Shown: piece by piece, positions 9,580 through 19,479 of the stretch
Layout of the letters: each line of letters opens with the position of its first letter
Position numbering within the stretch: position 1 is the first letter of the stretch
Assembly (NCBI GenBank): GCA_015680685.1
Contig: MNCI01002228.1
Location: forward strand, 714 to 33,134
Direction of reading: 5' to 3'
DNA: 32,421 nt
Source: Gnetum montanum
Lineage: Eukaryota > Streptophyta > Gnetopsida > Gnetales > Gnetaceae
Program-made: the position numbers and the translations under genes
The notes under the pieces: model-generated
What the model was told of the DNA's origin: nothing
Databases searched by the model: none
The model's input: only the letters and a program-made list of their open reading frames with translations

Positions 9580-10868
9580 CAGTGGGAAAACTGTTGGCAA
9601 GCGTTGAAGCTCCTGTTTCAAGCTATCAAACACACGCTGACAATCATCCGTCCATTCGAAATTAACCCCCTTTTTAAGCAAATGTTGCATAGGGTGTAAC
9701 TTGTCGGTTAATCGTGAGATGAACCGCCTGATAAACTGTAACCTCCCCTGTAATCCGCGTAATTGCTTAAGACTTGTAGGGGGTGCCAATTCAACAATGG
9801 CTTTGACTTTGTCAGGATCTACGCATATGCTAGCTTCCGATACTACAAAACCCAGCATGCGTCCGGTTTTGACTCCGAACACATACTTTTTTGGGTTAAG
9901 TTGGAGGTCATATTTAGAGCATCTTTTGAGGACTAACTCTAGATCCTCTGGATGATCTTCAAACTTTAAAGACTTAACAGCTATATCGTCAACATAATCA
10001 TTCAGCCTCCCTAAGAGGTAATCGCTAAAGATGTACATCATAGCTCGTTGATATGTTGCTCCGGCGTTTTTTAAGCCAAAAGTCATCATGGTGTAGCAAA
10101 AAGTCCCCCAGGGTGTCATAAATGTCATTGTTAGCTAGTGCTCTGGGTTAATGTGTATTTGATTGTAGCCTGAGAAGCCATCCATGAAGGACAAAAGCGC
10201 ATATCCACCAATTGGTCGATACTCAGCAATGGGAAGTTATCCTTGATTGTAGCTTTGTTTAAGTCCCGGAAGTCTATACAAATGCGTATTCCTCCGGTCT
10301 TTTTGGGAACTACTACAATATTGGATACCCAGTCCGAGTAATCAACCGCGCGAATAAAACCTTCCTGGTACAGCTTAGTGATTTCATCACATACTGCTAG
10401 CGCGACTTCTGGCTTGATCTTTCGTGCTTTTTGTCTGACGGCTTTGATATGAGGATCTAGGATTATGTTGTGTTGAATTAATCTTGGGTCTAGTCCTGGC
10501 ATATCCTTGTATGACCATGCAAACACTGTGATATTACTCTGGAGGACCTGTTTTATGTCATCATGTGCCTTTTGGTCTAATAGAGAACTAACCTTGAGAG
10601 TTTTAGTCTCGCCCCTATGCGTAACCACAGAAATCTCGTTGAGTGGATCTTCGGTTACATCTCCGGCTTCCAGATCTAGCATGTGTGTCGATTGCTCTGG
10701 CCAGTCTGGAGATGTTTCTGACGTGGCTATAATTACATCATCAAGGGCTAGGTTAGTTTCTATTAATGTAGGATCAAGCTGTCTAATGATTTCACCGTGT
10801 AAGCTTGTTAAAACTAGTGGTGCAGACAACATTTCATCCATCTGTGAATTATCCTGCAAAAGTGTCAA
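9580..10868 (-). pseudogene. Reverse transcriptase of element 2 (decayed)
   Basis: The N-terminal part (10868-10210) carries FAWSYKDMPGLDP, YSDWVSNIVVVPKKTGGIR and CIDFRDLNKAT, typical of Tat RT. Near 10205 about ten bases seem deleted, shifting the frame at LVD. In the shifted frame the SFMDGFSGYNQIHINPE block continues to a TAG at 10135-10137. The rest (10128 on) holds TPWGTFCY, FGLKNAGATYQRAM and the catalytic YVDD at residues 45-48 (9996-9985). The first codons up to about 10854 may belong to an intron rather than the coding exon, since a strong 3' splice site ends at 10854. Confidence 0.85.
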
Positions 10869-11315
10869 ATGCGAGAGTAATTAGAAAGATACTAAGTTTG
10901 ATGCGATAAGTGTTGAACGAATAATGTTTAGTTTAGTGTACAGGAAGTGACGTGACGTTGCTGTGTAAAGGTAACTGAATTTTAAAGTTTGCGAACAGCC
11001 TGTAATTAATGAGACTTGATTACGAGGAGATAAGATGCAGTAGCTTAGGGTCGTTTCGGACCGTAATTAATGTCTTGATCTCCGGGTTCCAGCTCATACT
11101 GACATCAACATTTGGGCAATTCTCGTTGAAATCAGGTATCAAGTCGGTTAAATTTTGCATATAAGTTAGCAGTTTTAAGTAAGAACGGGCTGTTGGCTGT
11201 CGCGAATTTGAATTTCTAACTGTTACAAAGCGAGAGGAAGAGGAGCAGAAGATTGGAGCGCGTAGTTTGCAAAGACGTGAAAGTGTGAAACTGTGAAGGT
11301 TTTGAAACCGTGACA
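10869..11315 (+). promoter_or_regulatory. Candidate promoter region of the antisense gene
   Basis: No coding sequence is seen here. TGACGTGACGTT at 10948-10959 contains two TGACG cores, the type of site bound by plant bZIP factors. A TATAAG at 11160-11165 lies about 150 bp before the gene's ATG, leaving room for a short 5' UTR with a GA-rich patch (11230-11250). These are sequence matches only; promoter activity is inferred. Confidence 0.4.
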
Positions 11316-11705
11316 ATGGTGCCTAAAGTGAAAAGGAAGAATGCGAAATTGGCTAAAATCGACGAGGTGCAAGAGAATCTGCAGCGCACTTCGCAGGCAG
11401 TGATCGAAGTGAGGGACCCTACACCTTTGAACCGGTAGGCCATTCCTTGTGTACTTGTGTTGTTTTAGTAGTTTTTATTCTTGTAGCGTCGTTTGCATAA
11501 ATGAGGGTTTTAGACTATGGACCTCGCGTTAAGACGAGGGTTTAATGGGATGCATCTATCGCCGTTGTCGGGGACAAACCTTACATTGTTGCAAGGGTTT
11601 GGGCGATTTTGGCATGAATAGCTAAGCGTAATTTGTAGGTTTTCAGTATTTAAACATGTAAATGTGAATCTAGACGTTGATCTGTATATTGCATTTTCTG
11701 TACAG

Positions 11706-12518
11706 TGTTATGCTAAGACCTGTCTTAATCGTCTTAGATATCGTTGGGGTTTTATGCTACATAAACCCAATCGTGCCTAATGTCCCTCCCCCGCAAACTC
11801 GGTTGCATGGGAGGGCCATATGGTTTCGAAAGGGTGCGCTAGAGTTTCTGCAGTTTTTACTGCATAACTACAGCGTTATTATATGGTCTAATTTGTTAGG
11901 AGATATTGCTGGTGCCATTTTGGAGCACTTGTTAGTGGGTTCCGCATAGGGAATTCTGGCTTTCTTGATAGACGGGGCCATCGATACTGGTCATCCCCAG
12001 GACCGAGAACTTAGCGCCCGAGGTTTGAGGTGCTTAAGTTGGATCTGGGAAATGGCCCAGTTTAGTTGCTACCATGCATACAACACTTTGTTCGTGGCCC
12101 GTCATGTCTCAACCTACTTCGAGAACCCACCAGCCACAGTGTACTATTCAGGTGGGTAAGTGGTTTTGTTGGCTATATTGTCATTACATGTCTATTGTCT
12201 GAGTTTTGTAAAGTGTAACATAAGCTTATGTGGTATGGTACAGGTTTTTTATCCATGAGAACAAGTTAGTAGGAGATGGTGATACTTTATCATGGACCGA
12301 AATGGCAATAAAGGCGTTTACCTCTACTAGCAACATACGCGCTGGTGTGATGGGGCAGATTGGCTTCGACATACATGAGTACCCCACCCGTTATGCTGAC
12401 GCTTTCGAGAATTGCCAGAATCTCGGGTGGCTACATGACGATTGGACCTTGAATCCGCCCCTTACCGTTGCGGACGTGCAGAGGAAACTTCCTCCATTTC
12501 CTTTGCCATTTGGACCTG
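11706..12518 (+). pseudogene. FCP1/HAD phosphatase-like domain, exons 2-3 of antisense gene
   Basis: Exon 2 starts with LRPVLIVLDIVGVL, resembling the phosphatase motif region of plant FCP1-like proteins. It is followed at the right spacing by FRKGALEFLQF and YSVIIWSN, which match the block where this family has RP..EFL.F and the V.IWSS strand. Further on, YNTLF....ENPPATVYY fits the family's NTLL.DDSP...L.NP..T segment. Exon 3 continues with a GDGDTL..... stretch comparable to the domain's C-terminal helix. The second Asp of the DxD nucleophile motif is Val and the later Asp pair is absent, so the fold would be catalytically dead even without the TAG at 11947. The match is by eye from family knowledge; a profile search would settle it. 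Confidence 0.5.
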
Positions 12519-12616
12519 GTAAAACTGTTGCGTATTCTATTGTTGCATGGTGTAATTGTGAATTGTGAATGTCGCGTAATAGTGTTTTTGTTTGACCTGT
12601 GTCTTACATTGTTCAG

Positions 12617-13666
12617 TCAGGGAATCCCGGGAGATTACCCTTACAATTTCCGGCCACGAGGCGAATACCCTTCTCTTCCGCTACGGCGACATCAAGGATG
12701 CACAACACTGGCTCGGCCACGCGGCAGCCCCAGTTGCGGTGGTCACCAAGATACGAGAAGCGGCGTTAATGCATTTATTTTTAGTCGCGATCCCTGATGT
12801 CCCCGCCAGTGAAACGTTAACGCTGGTCAACTCCTTCAGTGAAAGGGCAGAGCGTTTTTGCATGCGCGTGCATCACGTACGTGTAAATTTTGACATTGAT
12901 GCTCAGCTCTTTACAGACCTTTTCGACGTCCCCTCTGATGGCCTTCCCATAGAGGAAAAGGCGAAGAGGTGTCTCTCCTATCAGGAGTGGCTGGAGGAGT
13001 GGGTAGGGGTCAAGAAGGAGACTAAAGGGATCCCTTGTGAAAGAATTCAACTAGAAATCGTCAAGACGATTTATCCCCTTTTCCGGGCCCGGGCTTTCCC
13101 TAAAACGCTCTTGCAAGGGAGATTCTTTTCCATAGAGCAGACCCATATTATGCGGGACGTTATCAAAGAAGGGACCCAGTTCAACTGGGCAAGCTATTTT
13201 GTTGAGGGACTACGCACTGAGATGATTAGGCTTCGCAAGAAGCTCGAGTCTCGTTTCAATGTGCATTACACCTTCTTAATAGCCTGCCTTCAGTGTTTTA
13301 CTGAATTCTTGGTCATCCAAAGGAATGGGGTCTGGGTGCAGCAAGACCGAGACCAGCTATCCAGACCTTAGATTACCCACATTTTCAGCACTACCCGTGG
13401 ACAGGATCCCCCAGAAGGGATTGGGGAATCTCTTTCTATAACGACCAGAGATTTGGCGATGTCTCGAATGCAAGGCCCCGACAGCGTAGGCGGGGTGATG
13501 CCCACTTACACTGGCGATGCCTCACGAGGGAAACATTTGGTGACAGAAATTGTAGAGCCTTCAGCTCAGCATAAAAGGCTTCGTTTAACCGAGGCCTCTG
13601 CAGAGCTTGGGAGTGACACAGGTCGAACCGTGGAAGTCAGAGTTCAGCGAAGTAAACCTCCACCTG
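12617..13666 (+). pseudogene. Long exon 4 of antisense gene, unrecognised helical domain
   Basis: 350 codons, largely open, with one TAG at 13369-13371. The first ~250 residues look globular and helical, with VRVNFDIDAQLFTDLFDVP, LSYQEWLEEWVG and FFSIEQTHIMRDVI. The pattern vaguely recalls the plant transposon-associated domain in which an N-terminal V.F....I...L.LP block is followed by helices. I do not claim identity. The last third is low-complexity and polar, with a KPPPG run at the donor site. No catalytic motif is visible. Confidence 0.5.
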
Positions 13667-13759
13667 GTAAGCGTGGAAGAAATGTATTGAAAGTTGTATT
13701 ACGCAATGTTTATTTAGGATATTTTGAATTGTATTAAGTGTATTATGTGATATGGCCAG

Positions 13760-15395
13760 AGAAAGTTATGGAGCAGTTGACCCCTGAAACAGGGGCAATG
13801 ATATTAAGTCGTGGGGAAGGAGCCCCAGTTTTAGAAGAAGAGGCCCCAGCTGTTAGGGTGAGCCATGCACAGATTCTTGTGCATGAGGAGGCCCTAGCTG
13901 TTGGGACAAGCGACGTACAGACTCTTGTGCGTGAAGAGAGGGAGGAGGCAGAAGATGTTGGTGGGCTCCCCACTGTTACTGGTAGAGGTAATGAGCGTGT
14001 TGGAAACTTTGAAGAGTTCTGTTAATAATTAGAGTTTCTAACTTGACGACGCTACAGGAGAAGAGGATGTGTCCACGTTTGTCACTGTGAGCAGAGCGTG
14101 GAGAGACTTTTCTGACAAGTTCACCTTCATGGAAGGCATTGTCAGCGATATGATCGAGCGCCTCAAGCACGTTAATCCTGAAGCTGGTACGTTGTAGCTA
14201 TAATAGGTTTATTTTATTATACAGTGGTAATGTTTCATATATATTGATAATGTTTGTTGTTAGGAGCTCACCTTCGATGGGACCCAACGGAGCCCATTGA
14301 TTTGGACACAGTGGAGCCTCCATCTGATGGGATAGTCGTGTCATGCCACATTTATGAAGAGATGCGTAAATGTGCGTTACGCTCGACTCACTTCTTATGG
14401 AAGAGTAAAGGTGTAAATGAAAACCTCTGTAAAAGGGTGCAGAGATTAGAGAAGAAGAATGAGTCTCTAACCAAATAGGTCGGGGACCTAAAGTTGCGAT
14501 GCAAGTTCCTATAGGTGTAGGAAACGGGTGACGAGGACTGGTGTACCACTGTTATTGACTACTCCCGTTATTGGACTGCAATCAAGAACAATGTGCAAAC
14601 CAGTCGGGCCTTGGTGGAGCAGCGAATGCAGATAGAGCTGTTAGCTCAGAAAAGCCAAGACTGGAGGGATTTCTGCACAAGTGTGCAAGAATGGGGGTAG
14701 AAGGAAAAGGACCACAAGCATTTGTATAAGCGAGAAAGTATCGCTTACTGTCAGCATTACCGTGATTCTGCCGTCGAAGCTCAAAGCTTGCGAGTCTTCC
14801 TTAACATCATTGGGGCATCCGAAGCCTTCAAGAAGTTTCAAGAGCAGGTGACTGTAAGTGCGTCCTCGAAAAGGGAGGTGACTCTCCCCGGGGGCGAGAC
14901 TACCGTCCCTACTTTCTTCCCTGACCCACCTCGCTGGACTAGCGTGGAGAAAGGGAAGGTGAAGGCTGGAGCTACTCTGGGAGATGGAGTGTGGTCTTAC
15001 CTGACTGAGGATGAAATCATGGAGCACCTATGGGCCGGCTTAGAAAAGCTTCCCCTTACTGCGGAAGCAGGGCTATCGCGAGTAAGTTTAATCATGACTA
15101 AGTCTAAATTTTCTGATTGTGTTGTCAAGTTTTGTTTTGCTAATATGTTCTCTGTATCTAGGTACCAGAAGAGGATAGAGAAGGCGAGCCAGCTGAGGAG
15201 CAAGTACAAGAAGAGGGGCGTAGTGATGAAGAGCATCCTCCTGTGGAGCCGGTGCTAGAGCAAGAACCTCATGAAGAGGAAATTCCTCATGAAGGAATAC
15301 TTTCCAAAAGAGAAGGCCCACTAGAGAACGATTTATTAGGTCTAGAGCCAGACTTGAGAGATACTGGTGACAGTGGCATCAGAGGAGATGCGTAA
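13760..15395 (+). pseudogene. Exons 5-8 of antisense gene: acidic linker, coiled coil, Glu-rich tail
   Basis: Exon 5 has repeated acidic segments around HAQILVHEEALAVG and VQTLVREEREE. Exon 6 is short and fully open (DKFTFMEGIVSDMIERLKHV). Exon 7 includes a likely coiled coil (VNENLCKRVQRLEKKNESL), a TAG-riddled stretch (14476-14520, 14698) and a long helical part (FLNIIGASEAFKKFQEQV). Exon 8, which has no ATG of its own, gives an acidic tail rich in EE and EP pairs ending at TAA 15393. This could be an interaction region. No enzymatic motif is seen. Confidence 0.5.
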
Positions 15396-16000
15396 TTGTG
15401 GTTTACGCATGGTTTTATCGATTGGAGTCAACAATGGTTATGTGAATGACTGAAAGACTAGCTATAAGATCTTGTGACGATTTTAAATGTTATTTATTTT
15501 TTGTCTTTTGCGTTTTTATCTGCAAAGTGTAAGCGTAGTTGTTAACGATTTTGCTTAAGTTATGTTGCGACAGAATGGAATTGCTAGTTTAAGGCCATAG
15601 CGGGCCGTTACTAGTTTTAGGCCATTGCGGGCCATCATGGGAGTTTGCGTAATCTGGAAACTAGTTTTAGGCCATTGCGGGCCATGGCTAGTTTTAGGCC
15701 ATTGCGGGCCACTTTGCGTAATATAGAGAGCGTAATTGATGGTAATGTACATTTTTGCGTAATTGGACTAAAGTGATCAAAAGGCGTAAATAGTGTACAT
15801 AAGAGAAATGCAATAGCATAAGGAATGGCAAGCGTAAACATTAAAAATTTCTGTAGCGTAAATATGTATTGGATGAAAACGGATTGCTAAGTGTAAACAG
15901 CGATAATTGGTAAAAACATAATAATGCGCGTAAATGCCATTCAGTTCAACCGCTAATTCGCAATCGTTTCTTAATGGCCTTTACGTTCAGTGTTGCGTAA
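15390..16000. repeat. GCGTAA-rich spacer downstream of the antisense gene
   Basis: About ten GCGTAA/TTACGC hexamers lie in 600 bp (near 15390, 15404, 15647, 15714, 15730, 15755, 15783, 15832, 15856, 15925, 15995). This is the same hexamer that fills U3 of element 2's LTR. The spacer has no convincing ORF of its own apart from the protease tail entering at 15946. Confidence 0.6.
15586..15712. repeat. Short minisatellite related to the 3' UTR array
   Basis: Four copies of AGTTTTAGGCCATTGCGGGCC start near 15589, 15613, 15664 and 15690, three of them nearly identical. The unit aligns with the 3' UTR unit AGTTTTACGTCGTAGCGGA in the same orientation. One element therefore carries two separated arrays of one repeat family. 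Confidence 0.7.
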
Positions 16001-16758
16001 GGGCAGAGGGATTTAGAGTCTGACTCCTCCATGCCGCCATCCTGAAATGGCAGGTTGGCCCAGGCTAGACTGTCATTGTTGGTTTCAATTTGTTGAGGGA
16101 TTTGGAGATGGGTCTGATCATCTGATGTTTCTATCTCCGAATCCCATTTTTCTTCAATATTGTTGACAATCCTGGGGGTGATTTCATCACCGCCTATTAC
16201 GACCTCCCCTCCTACATAGGGTAGGTGTATTTCCTGATGTATCAGTGATGAAACCACCCTCAACTAGGCTAACCAGGACCTCCCTAAGATCAAGTTGAAC
16301 CCAAGAATCTCCTCGACGACTAGGAATGTGGCATCCGTTGGGAATTGATTCCCTACCACAAACTCGATACGCACCATCCCCTTGAACTGAACCCTTGCTC
16401 TATTGAACGACTTTACGCGTGTTGTCGTTGTGGGAATGATCTGGTTGACCAGACCCAACCTATCCACGATGGAATAAGGAATGACATTTGTAGCTGCGCC
16501 ATCGTCCACGTGTACCCTCCGAATCAGGTACTGACCGACCCGAATGGTGATGAACATGGGTTCAGTTGTTACTTGACCTTTCTCAGGATCATCTTTGATG
16601 GACTCGTCATGAAAGGTCAGCGAGGTGGGCTTAGGTTGCTCAGCTTCGGAAGGAAACATGACAGCGTGTATCACTTCTTTCTCCGCTGGTAAGCTTTTGT
16701 CCACAGGTATGGCTGTCAACATGCAGACCATAGCCTCACAGTGTTCTTGGGATGTCAT
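15946..16758 (-). pseudogene. Aspartic protease of element 2 (Tat type, decayed)
   Basis: The frame from 16758 contains RRVHVDDGAATNVIPYSIV, the Tat-type active-site block in which the usual D-S/T-G is D-D-G followed by AA.N..P. About 50 residues later comes GFNLILGRSWLA, the closing protease motif. A TAG at 16264-16266 follows directly. The same frame then continues about 105 codons to 15946 through an acidic linker. A candidate 5' splice site (GT at 15984-15983) lies near the end of this linker. The protease matures the polyprotein. It is linked to gag upstream by a degraded stretch at 16760-16813. Confidence 0.8.
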
Positions 16759-16813
16759 GATCAGGTCATAGAGGCTTAGCGTTGTATTTTTTTTATTTCA
16801 GGGCCCGTTTGAC

Positions 16814-19479
16814 CTATGTAAACGCGTCGAGGAGATTCCTCTCTCGGCTAGGTTGTTTATTCCCCTTGTCTTCTTCCATTCGTCCCAAGAGATGAATCTC
16901 CCGAGGTGGAATGATGTCAGTCAGGGGGTTGTTCTTTTTTTCGCCGAGAGGAGGTGGCTGCGTTTCTGCACCTTTATCCTGCCTCTGAGGTACAGGCGAA
17001 GGCACAAAGGCCAGGGGCTTAGGCTTCGGGAAGCCGAGCATAAAGTGGTCTTTTGTAGTGTTAACAGATGTGTCCTCTTCCTTTTGTTTGTCAGGTGATG
17101 GTTGGTGGTTTTGGTTAGAGGCCTGCCCCTATGTGAGAGAAGTAGCTGGTGGTTTTGGCGCCCTGAGAATGAAAGGCGTCCCCTAGGTGTGGGCGCGGAT
17201 GAGGCCGCGGCTTTGCTGTTACTACGTGGCTGAGTGGCATTTTGAGAAGGTGCCCGAATGATGAAGGGTGGCCTTGAGACACCACTAGCTGTCGATGAAA
17301 GGTTTGCCCCCCTTGGTGAGCTGGTAGGTACACGCAAAACAAAAGGTTGTTTGGGTGGTACTTTCCTCTCACTATCCGTACTCACCACATTGATTGTATA
17401 GGGTGTGTTGTTTGCATTCAACGGATCCTTATACACGTGTAATGCTTGGTTTTTCGGACGTATCGGACTACTGTCGTCTAGTTTCAAATGATCATCTTCG
17501 ATCATGCGTTGAATGTCATCCTTCAACGCCCAGCAATCTGTGTTGTGACCACACAACTAGTGGTAGTCACAGAAATGGTCCAGCCTAAAAGATTTCGGAA
17601 CTGGTGGTTCGTTAGGAAGGGCTAAAGAAGGATTCTTCAGCAATTCACAATGACGTCTCTGACGCTTCAAAGCTTCTTTGGATACTCTTTTGGGTTGAAT
17701 GTATCCTGCCCCTAATAATTGTTTCAACAGTTCTAAGTGTTTTACAAGTAGGGCTGTATACTTTGAGCGATCTTTACGCTCAAAGTTTGGTTTTGGCTGG
17801 GGGGGCCCTTCAGGGGCAGCTGTGTCTTGGCTGGTGCTGCCCGCATTTGCCGTCGTCTCAGGAGGCACCGTAGGTGCCTTCTTGTTCTTGTTCTTTGTGC
17901 CCTCAGCCAGCGCAGCTACTGTCGTTGTCGTTACTTTACCTTTGTCCTTGCCTTTGTTGTGAGCGTTCTTGTAGGCGACATACGCCGGGTCTTTGCTGGC
18001 CTCCACAACATCTTGGATGCTTTTAATTTGGGCGAAGGCCTGATGTAAAGAGTTAGGGGAAAGGTAATATAGCTTAGACTTAATAAAGTCATTGACTGCT
18101 CCTTTGAAGATGGCCAGTAAGTGTGGCTCCACGATTGGCTCACGGATTTCATTCAAAGTAGCACTCCAGCGCTGTATGAACTTTTGGACTGGTTCGAGTG
18201 GATCCTGTTTCACTCCCATGAGTTGATCCAACGTGACTTCCGGCTTTAAGTTGTATTTAAAGCGAGTCACGAATTGTGTCAGAAGCTCTTCCAAGGTTGA
18301 AATGGAAGAGCGTAGGAGGGCTTGATACCAATCTAGAGCTTTCCCTGTCAGAGACATAGCAAAGACGCGGATAATCGTGTGAGGCCACTGTTGCAACAAG
18401 GATTCGGATCTGAAGGTGACCAAGTGAGCGTTAGGATCCCCCTCCCCATTATATTTGGTAAAATGAGGTAAGGACATCCCTGGTGGCAATGACAGCATGG
18501 GGACCGCTGGACTAATAGGATCATCTTAGTAGAAGTCCATGATCTGTATAGTGTCTGAGCCAGCGGCCTTAAGACGCCTAACCTCCTCAGTGAGGGTTTG
18601 AATAAGTAAAAAGGCTTGATCCAGACCTGTTGATGGAGGTCTCTGTGTAGGAGGAGTAGGGGACTGACCTGAAAAAGGTGTACTAGGCAGTGGAAATGGT
18701 GGGATGGTTTGGCCGGTAGATGGTGGGGCGAGGATCCCTGCAGGCAGGGGGGCCTGTGAGGACCACCACCCACCGGTTTGAGAAGAGAGGTTAGCCACCG
18801 TCTGCTGCGCGGGATAAGGATAGGGATATTGCGGGACCATCTATGGAATATGCGTTGCAGGTGCAACCGAGGGTTGCACACCATATACTGCAGACTGGTT
18901 ATGTTGTGCCGCGGAGATGGTCCACTGACTCGCAGTAGGCTGTTGGACGGATGTCTGTGGCTGAACGACGGCGGTGATTTGTTGGGTTGGGGGGGCGAAA
19001 GCGATAAAGTCTACACCAGGCGAGTTGTGGATATGGCCTGGGGTTGGATCTGAGGGATGAAATGGGGCACGGTGGATGCTGGAACCACCGACGGAATGCT
19101 GAGCACACGTGGTGATGAAACCACCCCCATGTTATTGTGGGGTATTTGCACTTGCAGCCCAGATGGCTACGTAGTGGCTTGCGGAATGACAGGGATGTGC
19201 ATCTGTGTGGTCATGGCTGGATTAAGAGGGGCGGCTTCTCCGTTGAGAGGGAATGATGGATTNCCGTGTAGCCTGGCTCTTAGCCATGACCAACTATGTT
19301 ATAATTTCATGGTGATGGTCTGTTAAAGGGATGATGTCATAGGCTGTTGGGGTGAAATCCTGACCCCCTCGATGGATCATCTCGAAATTTCGTTTCGCCT
19401 TGATTTCAGCTCGGCTAAGGGCAAGCTTCGCCTGGATCTTGATACAGATGAAGTTGTATTCCTCAGGGGTCACAACCAT
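16814..19479 (-). pseudogene. Gag of element 2 (decayed)
   Basis: The capsid part (18498-17557) shows GKALDWYQALLR, SISTLEELLTQFV.RFKYN and the QRW..TLNEI block typical of Tat gag. A zinc knuckle follows as CDYH-stop-LCGHNTDCWALK around a TAG at 17557-17559, matching the C-x2-H...H-x4-C form of this clade. N-terminal of the capsid is a long Pro/Gln-rich region (19260-18526) with TAG at 19167 and 18841, TAA at 18526, frame changes near 19260 (beside the N at 19263) and about 19010. The first 60 codons from 19479 are open and helical. Downstream, 17041-16814 is a proline-rich linker in another frame, ending at DAFT before the protease. Gag coats and packages element RNA. Confidence 0.75.
19461..19478 (-). 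other. Primer-binding site of element 2 (tRNA not identified)
   Basis: Directly after the LTR end the element strand reads TGGTTGTGACCCCTGAGG. It starts TGG, as expected for pairing with a tRNA CCA end. I could not match it to a specific tRNA from memory. Its outer boundary is defined by the LTR comparison. Confidence 0.5.

Larger units (their letters stand above)
11316..15395 (+). pseudogene. Antisense eight-exon passenger gene inside the Tat element
   Basis: I thread exons 11316-11434, 11706-12155, 12244-12518, 12617-13666, 13760-13981, 14058-14186, 14264-15081 and 15162-15395. All seven introns (271, 88, 98, 93, 76, 77, 80 nt) are GT-AG, with matching phases 2,2,1,1,1,1,0. Exon 5 has an alternative donor 6 nt later, also phase 1. 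The sum is 3,297 nt, divisible by three, ending in TAA at 15393-15395. The ATG has A at -3 and G at +4. Six in-frame TAGs (11947, 13369, 14476, 14512, 14518, 14698) break it. The order is a basic N-terminus, an FCP1-like domain, an unrecognised helical domain, a coiled coil and a Glu-rich tail. It lies opposite to gag-pol and fully inside the putative pro-RT intron. Function is unknown; a captured host gene or an element-borne extra ORF are both possible. Confidence 0.75.
10854..15984 (-). other. Putative Ogre-type intron between protease and RT
   Basis: On the element strand the RT frame is preceded by TTTCTAATTACTC...TTTTGCAG|GAT, with a pyrimidine-rich stretch, a CTAAT branch-like sequence and an AG ending at 10854. 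After protease, AAC|GTAAAG offers a 5' splice site at 15984. Both sites are phase 0, so splicing would join the protease frame to the RT frame without a shift. Ogre elements of the Tat clade are known to splice an intron at this place. Here the intron would be about 5.1 kb and would contain the whole antisense gene. The donor is only moderately strong, and no transcript evidence is available. Confidence 0.5.

Noticed and set aside
12152-12153. CAG|GTGGGT as donor of exon 2
   Set aside because: It gives phase 1, which does not fit the next acceptor; the GTAAGT site four bases later gives the needed phase 2.
13743-13973. Minus-strand ORF opposite exon 5
   Set aside because: It mirrors the acidic exon on the plus strand, has no family resemblance, and the plus frame fits a spliced gene.
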